This document shows, one piece after another, positions 60,395 to 64,000 of a stretch of DNA of 64,000 nt. The DNA lies in the NCBI GenBank assembly GCA_040768125.1, contig JAXGNG010000001.1, positions 434,001 to 498,000 on the forward strand. The letters are read 5' to 3'. This DNA is from RBG-16-49-21 sp040768125. GTDB lineage: Bacteria; Spirochaetota; UBA4802; UBA5550. Made by a program: the position numbers and the translations under genes. Within the stretch, counting starts at the first letter, position 1, and each line of letters begins with the position of its first letter. The notes below the pieces were generated by a model. The model was not told the origin of the DNA. It did no database searches and worked only from the letters and a program-made list of their open reading frames with translations.

Positions 60395-61402
60395 CTACTT
60401 GTTCCCCTCGAGGCCGGGTATCCTGAGCCGCTGCCCCGGGTGGATGACGTAGGGGGTGGTGATGATGTCGCGGTTTGCCTCGTAGATGTCCCGCCACTTG
60501 GACCAATCGTTCAGGAGCTTCCGGCTTATGCTGATCAGGTCGTCCTTGGGCTCCACCGTGTGGTAATAGGCGCCTTCGATTTCCCTCGTTGCCTGTTCCG
60601 GCTCGGGCGATTTCGGTTCTTCCGGCTGTACCGCTTCTTCCGGGGTCACGGGAGTCGTTGCCGGCGGCTCAACTGCTTCCTCAGGCGTGGGTTTTTTCAC
60701 TTCGCCGCACCTGATGGTCTCCTTGATTTGCTTGCCGCACTGGGGGGAGACATAAAGCCCGATTACAAGAGCGGCGATGATAATTCCCAGGAGCCAGTAG
60801 CCGTAGGAGGATTTTTTTCTTTTCGCCGCCGGGCCCGAGGAATATTTTACGGGCTGCATCCTCTCCTCGTATTCATAATCTTCGCGTGATCGGGGAGGCG
60901 AGGGTTCACGGCTGATGGACGGAGGGGGGACGACCCGGGGGGCCTTTTTCACCACCCTGGTTTTCGGCGCCGCCTTTTTTACGGTTTTTCCGGCAGCCTT
61001 TTTCGCGCCCTTCTTTGCGGCCTTCTTCACAGTTTTCTTCGCGGTTTTCTTCACGCTTTTTTTAGTGGATTTTTTTGCACTCTTTTTCACTGATTTTTTT
61101 ACGCTCTTCGCACTCTTTTTCGCAGGCGACTTCGTGGCACCCCTCTTTGCCGCCCATTTCCTGATCTCCGATCGGAACCATCGGTCCGCTTCCGGCGTGA
61201 AGGAGTAACTGTCGCGGATATAGCGTATGGTGTTCTTTTCAACAGCCGAATAATCATCGGAGTCCTTGACCGTGCCGAGAATCTTTTTCGCGTCCTTGAG
61301 CGATATTCGTCCGTCGCCCTTTCCCTTTACCGAGGAATCGGCTATCTTGAGAAGTTTGCCGTCGTACTTTTTGCCCTTGATTTTTTTGTAATACGCCGCC
61401 AT
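60395..61402 (-). CDS. Membrane LysM protein with histone-H1-like lysine-rich region
   Basis: 335 residues in four parts. Residues 1-90 form a helical domain with an EF-hand-like stretch (ADSSVKGKGDGRISLKDAKK). Residues about 91-165 are Lys/Ala/Ser/Thr-rich repeats like a histone H1 tail (SAKSVKKSVKKSAKK and VKKTAKKTVKKAAKK). A membrane helix (YWLLGIIIAALVIGLYV) follows. After a Pro/Glu-rich linker, a LysM domain (HTVEPKDDLISISRKLLNDW, YVIHPGQRLRIPG) ends the chain. The layout suggests a cytoplasmic basic tail that could bind nucleic acid and an outer LysM that binds peptidoglycan. The ATG at 61402 has GGGGG upstream. Confidence 0.75.
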   Translation of the reverse strand: MAAYYKKIKGKKYDGKLLKIADSSVKGKGDGRISLKDAKKILGTVKDSDDYSAVEKNTIRYIRDSYSFTPEADRWFRSEIRKWAAKRGATKSPAKKSAKSVKKSVKKSAKKSTKKSVKKTAKKTVKKAAKKGAKKAAGKTVKKAAPKTRVVKKAPRVVPPPSISREPSPPRSREDYEYEERMQPVKYSSGPAAKRKKSSYGYWLLGIIIAALVIGLYVSPQCGKQIKETIRCGEVKKPTPEEAVEPPATTPVTPEEAVQPEEPKSPEPEQATREIEGAYYHTVEPKDDLISISRKLLNDWSKWRDIYEANRDIITTPYVIHPGQRLRIPGLEGNK

Positions 61403-61480
61403 ATCGTACCCCCTGTAGTATAGTAGCTTTATAGTGTCAGGGTAGTCTGAACTGACTTGCATGAATATTGAGAATACGGA

Positions 61481-61509
61481 AGTATTGCACATCATGGGAT
61501 ACTTGTCAA
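61481..61509 (-). promoter_or_regulatory. Likely promoter of the LysM gene
   Basis: On the minus strand TTGACA (61504-61509) is followed after 17 bases by AATACT (61481-61486). The expected start of transcription lies about 70 bases before the ATG at 61402. Confidence 0.45.
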
Positions 61510-61698
61510 GAAACTATGGTAAAAGCGCGATAATAATCACGTTCGAAGGCATGGACGATAATACGGTCGAACGGGGTCTCCCGGTGAACCGGGAACGTGT
61601 TATCCTCCGTGAATCAGGAGTTGTCGGGGGAGGCGCGCGCAGGACTTGAAGTATTATGGTGTGGGTCTTATAACCGGGGCGGTCGGGGGAACGGCGAG

Positions 61699-62226
61699 GT
61701 GGTAGAACTCGTTCCCCTCTCCAGAGTGCCGGAAGTCTGCCCCCTTCTCGCGGAGTGGGCCTATAACCAGTGGTACCGCGACAGGGTGATTGATTACGAG
61801 ACCCTCCTCGGCGCGTACCGGGCAAGGGCCCTGGATGATTCCCTGCCCTGGATGGTCGTCGCCATGGAGGAGGGCACGCCCGCGGGCATGGCAACGCTCA
61901 AGCTTGATGACCTCCGCTCGAGAGACGATCTTAACCCCTGGCTTTCGGGACTCTACGTCCCGCCTTCCTTTCGGGAGCGCGGCATTGGCCACGCCCTGGT
62001 CCGAAGGATCATCGAACGCGCCGCTGAGCTCGGGTACGGGCGTATCTTCCTTTTCATTGGGAGATCAGACCCTGGCAGGCTTGAGCGTTATTACGGGATC
62101 CGGGGATGGAAGTCCATCGGGAGGGCCGTTGACAACGACGGGTTCGATACTGCTGTAATGCGCTACGACTTGGGTCCCGGTGCCATGGAAGAGGCGGTCA
62201 TATCATCCTGTAGTTATCGTCCCTGA
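61699..62226 (+). CDS. GNAT-family N-acetyltransferase
   Basis: About 175 residues. The acetyl-CoA loop is in LSGLYVPPSFRERGIGHALV with the RERGIG motif, followed by RRIIERAAELGYGRIFLFIG, standard for the family. The substrate is not known. The start is uncertain: a GTG at 61699 has GGGGGA upstream, and longer frames reach back to 61597 without a good site. The stop lies within the 3' end of the convergent HD-GYP gene, a 29-base overlap. Confidence 0.75.
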   Translation: MVELVPLSRVPEVCPLLAEWAYNQWYRDRVIDYETLLGAYRARALDDSLPWMVVAMEEGTPAGMATLKLDDLRSRDDLNPWLSGLYVPPSFRERGIGHALVRRIIERAAELGYGRIFLFIGRSDPGRLERYYGIRGWKSIGRAVDNDGFDTAVMRYDLGPGAMEEAVISSCSYRP

Positions 62227-63526
62227 AGAGCTTGACGCAGACATCCACGGCGTCTCGGTCAAAATGGACCCCGCGCTTGCGGGTAATCTCGCCAAGGGCC
62301 TCTTCGATACCGAGTGATGCGCGATAGGGACGGTCCGATGCCATGGCTTCAACGACGTCGGCGACGCAGAGTATCCGTGACCCCATCAGTATCCCGTTAC
62401 CCTCCAGGCCGCGGGGATAACCCGACCCATCGTACCATTCATGATGCTGGAATACCATCTCGGCAAGGGGCCAGGGGAACTCGATGGTCCTCAGTATGTC
62501 GAATCCTATCTGGGGGTGGGTCCTGATCAGGTCGAATTCGATCTCGTTGAGCCGGCCCGGCTTGCTCAGTATCTCCGTGGGGATGCAGATCTTGCCGAGA
62601 TCGTGTATCAATCCCGCCATGTATATGCCCTCGACCTCCTTCTCGGCGAGTTTCATCTCCTGGGCGATCGCACGCGCGATGTCGGCGACGCGGCGCTGGT
62701 GCCCGGCGGTGTAGGGATCCCGCGTTTCCAGGGTCTGGGTCATGGCCATGATAATGCCGGTCACCGCTTTCTTTATCTGAATAAAACTTTCTTTCAGCTT
62801 GATTTCGGAATCGATCCGGTCGGAATCGTCCCGCAGCACGAGGACGGACCCGGCTTTCGCGCCGGTAATATCGCTGATGGGGGACACGTTGAAATCAACG
62901 GGCACCTTCCTGCCCGTCGGTGTTATGAAGAAATTATAAGAGAGCCCCTCGGCCTCGCCGAGTTCGTCGTATTTAAGGTTCATGATATCGGAGAAGCGCC
63001 TACCGATGAGCCTGTCGATGGTCAACTCCGTCATTGACTCGGCCACGGGATTGGCGTAGGTTATCTGGTCATCATTGTCCATGACGAGGACCGCGTCCCC
63101 GATGCTGTTCAGGATCGTGAAGAAACGGAGCTCGCTTTCCTTGAGCCGCTCCTCCATGTCATGACGAAGCATCGCCATCTCGACGGTGGATTTGAGCTCC
63201 TTCTTGTCGACAGGCTTGACGATGTATCCCGCCGGGTTCGTCAGGAGGGCGCGCTTGAGGGTTTCACTGTCCGATGAGGAGGTGATGTATATGACCGGGA
63301 CGCTGTGGATCTCATTGATCTGCCGCGCGGCCTCGATGCCGTCAATGGCGCCCCCCAGGGTGATGTCCATGAGGACCAGGGCGAAGCTCCCCGTGATGAC
63401 TTCGCGAATCGCCTCCTCACCGGAAGCCACGGTTTTACCTATATGAAATCCGAGGTCTTCGATGAACCTGGTGAGCATCAGGATCGTGGTCTTCTCGTCT
63501 TCGACGAGAAGGATATTTTTTTTCAT
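62198..63526 (-). CDS. Response regulator with PAS and HD-GYP domains
   Basis: 442 residues. Residues about 1-120 form a receiver (LLVEDEKTTILM, phosphorylation Asp in LVLMDITLGG, Lys in VKPVDKKEL). Residues about 130-235 are a PAS domain (FFTILNSIGDAVLVMDNDDQ, YANPVAESM). Residues about 260-430 are HD-GYP: HDLGKICIPTEILSKPGRLN and HHEWYDGSGYPRGLEGNGI carry the metal-binding motifs and the GYP signature. The protein is expected to cleave cyclic-di-GMP in response to a kinase and a PAS-bound signal. It starts at 63526 with a GTCACCTTC-like context and no clear Shine-Dalgarno site. Confidence 0.9.
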   Translation of the reverse strand: MKKNILLVEDEKTTILMLTRFIEDLGFHIGKTVASGEEAIREVITGSFALVLMDITLGGAIDGIEAARQINEIHSVPVIYITSSSDSETLKRALLTNPAGYIVKPVDKKELKSTVEMAMLRHDMEERLKESELRFFTILNSIGDAVLVMDNDDQITYANPVAESMTELTIDRLIGRRFSDIMNLKYDELGEAEGLSYNFFITPTGRKVPVDFNVSPISDITGAKAGSVLVLRDDSDRIDSEIKLKESFIQIKKAVTGIIMAMTQTLETRDPYTAGHQRRVADIARAIAQEMKLAEKEVEGIYMAGLIHDLGKICIPTEILSKPGRLNEIEFDLIRTHPQIGFDILRTIEFPWPLAEMVFQHHEWYDGSGYPRGLEGNGILMGSRILCVADVVEAMASDRPYRASLGIEEALGEITRKRGVHFDRDAVDVCVKLFRDDNYRMI

Positions 63527-64000
63527 GAAGGTGACCCGTGATGTTTGCCATTCAAACAGCGGTGCCGAAGCAAGTAGCTGAAATGACCCTTTGCGTTACG
63601 TGCTATTAACTGTGTAAAGTATACAATTATAACCATTAAATTTCAAATAATTAATACCGCCTTCTCTAAAATTTTGCCTCTCCGGGATAAGGCGGCCCGG
63701 TGCGAGAAGATTTGCAACGAAAGGGAGGATATCCGTGTCTTTAGCAGCGGAAGCTTGTTTCATGGCGAACGGGTTGACCTCGGGGAGGACAATAAAAAAA
63801 ATGGCGTAAATGCCAAAAAACTTGACATCGGGGGAATAAGTCGCCTGTAAGGTAGGTGCGGGGGTGAAGGAAACCCCCTCATGAGCGGAATGCGTAGGGC
63901 CGGGTTGGGCCGGTAGACTGGCATGCTCCATGATAGAAACAAAAATTGGATCAATAATCATGAAACGGCCAGAGTGCCGTTCCCTTGCATTCTCTTCCTG
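63527..64000. other. Right edge without a supported gene
   Basis: No frame here has both a start with a ribosome site and a recognisable product. From about 63680 to 63930 the sequence is GC-rich and has several short stems (for example GGGGGTGAAGGAAACCCCC at about 63860-63880), and could be a structured RNA or part of a mobile element. The first 100 bases include the likely promoter of the HD-GYP gene. I cannot identify it further. Confidence 0.35.

Noticed and set aside
63680..63930. Group II intron or ribozyme
   Set aside because: I looked for a domain V type hairpin and intron start sequence and found neither convincingly.
63596..63961. 121-residue minus-strand protein at the right edge
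   Set aside because: No ribosome site, odd composition and no recognised domain; treated as non-coding.

Overview
The window looks like a piece of chromosome from an anaerobic bacterium with an outer membrane. Lipoproteins with lipoboxes and predicted outer-membrane barrels indicate the diderm envelope. A selenocysteine formate dehydrogenase and an OFA formate/oxalate carrier fit anaerobic life. The poly-gamma-glutamate-type pgsB-pgsC-pgsW cluster, the eukaryote-like UDP-sugar pyrophosphorylase and the mix of STAS, double cyclic-nucleotide-binding and HD-GYP proteins make me favour Spirochaetota. That assignment is inference, and no rRNA is present to settle it.

Positions 1-27113 are accessory DNA ending at a tRNA-Arg. 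The left end (469-2536) has a compact phage or satellite-like row: excisionase-like HTH, small protein, replisome-organizer-like protein and small terminase subunit, with no large terminase, capsid or tail gene in view. A defence block follows (3408-11283): a type III-like restriction subunit overlapping its methyltransferase, an HNH nuclease with a possible PUA/EVE-like front domain, and a second HNH gene broken by two frameshifts. From 12.2 to 25.5 kb lies a surface-protein region with two IS256-family insertions whose ends and target duplications can be read exactly. One sits in an already broken lipoprotein gene. The other splits a 1,100-residue repeat/kelch lipoprotein. Between them is a 1,174-residue lipoprotein with InlB-type and NHL repeats, apparently lodged between two copies of the same lipoprotein leader. 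An intact tyrosine integrase, and the stump of a second one, face the tRNA-Arg.

Positions 27114-64000 are GC-rich, gene-dense core chromosome. They hold tRNA-Arg and two tRNA-Ser genes, argB, murJ, an AlkD-like glycosylase, a UDP-sugar pyrophosphorylase, queE flanked by two paralogous radical SAM genes, STAS-pth, xpaC-telA, a DJ-1 protein, a double CNB protein, yjbQ, a response regulator and a ferritin-like protein. Next come a formate operon (fdhA with in-frame UGA read as selenocysteine, a nuoE-nuoF fusion, an OFA transporter and a strong terminator), an NDP-forming acyl-CoA synthetase alpha-type gene, pgsBCW, an agmatinase overlapping a deoxyhypusine-synthase homologue, a membrane LysM protein with a histone-H1-like lysine-rich segment, an acetyltransferase and a REC-PAS-HD-GYP protein.

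The points most worth a second look are the Sec-encoding UGA and its SECIS-like hairpin in fdhA (52341-52373), the LysM/H1-like protein (60395-61402), the agmatinase/DHS-like pair (58490-60384), the satellite-like module next to a composition-mosaic restriction system, and the rearranged repeat-lipoprotein cluster.
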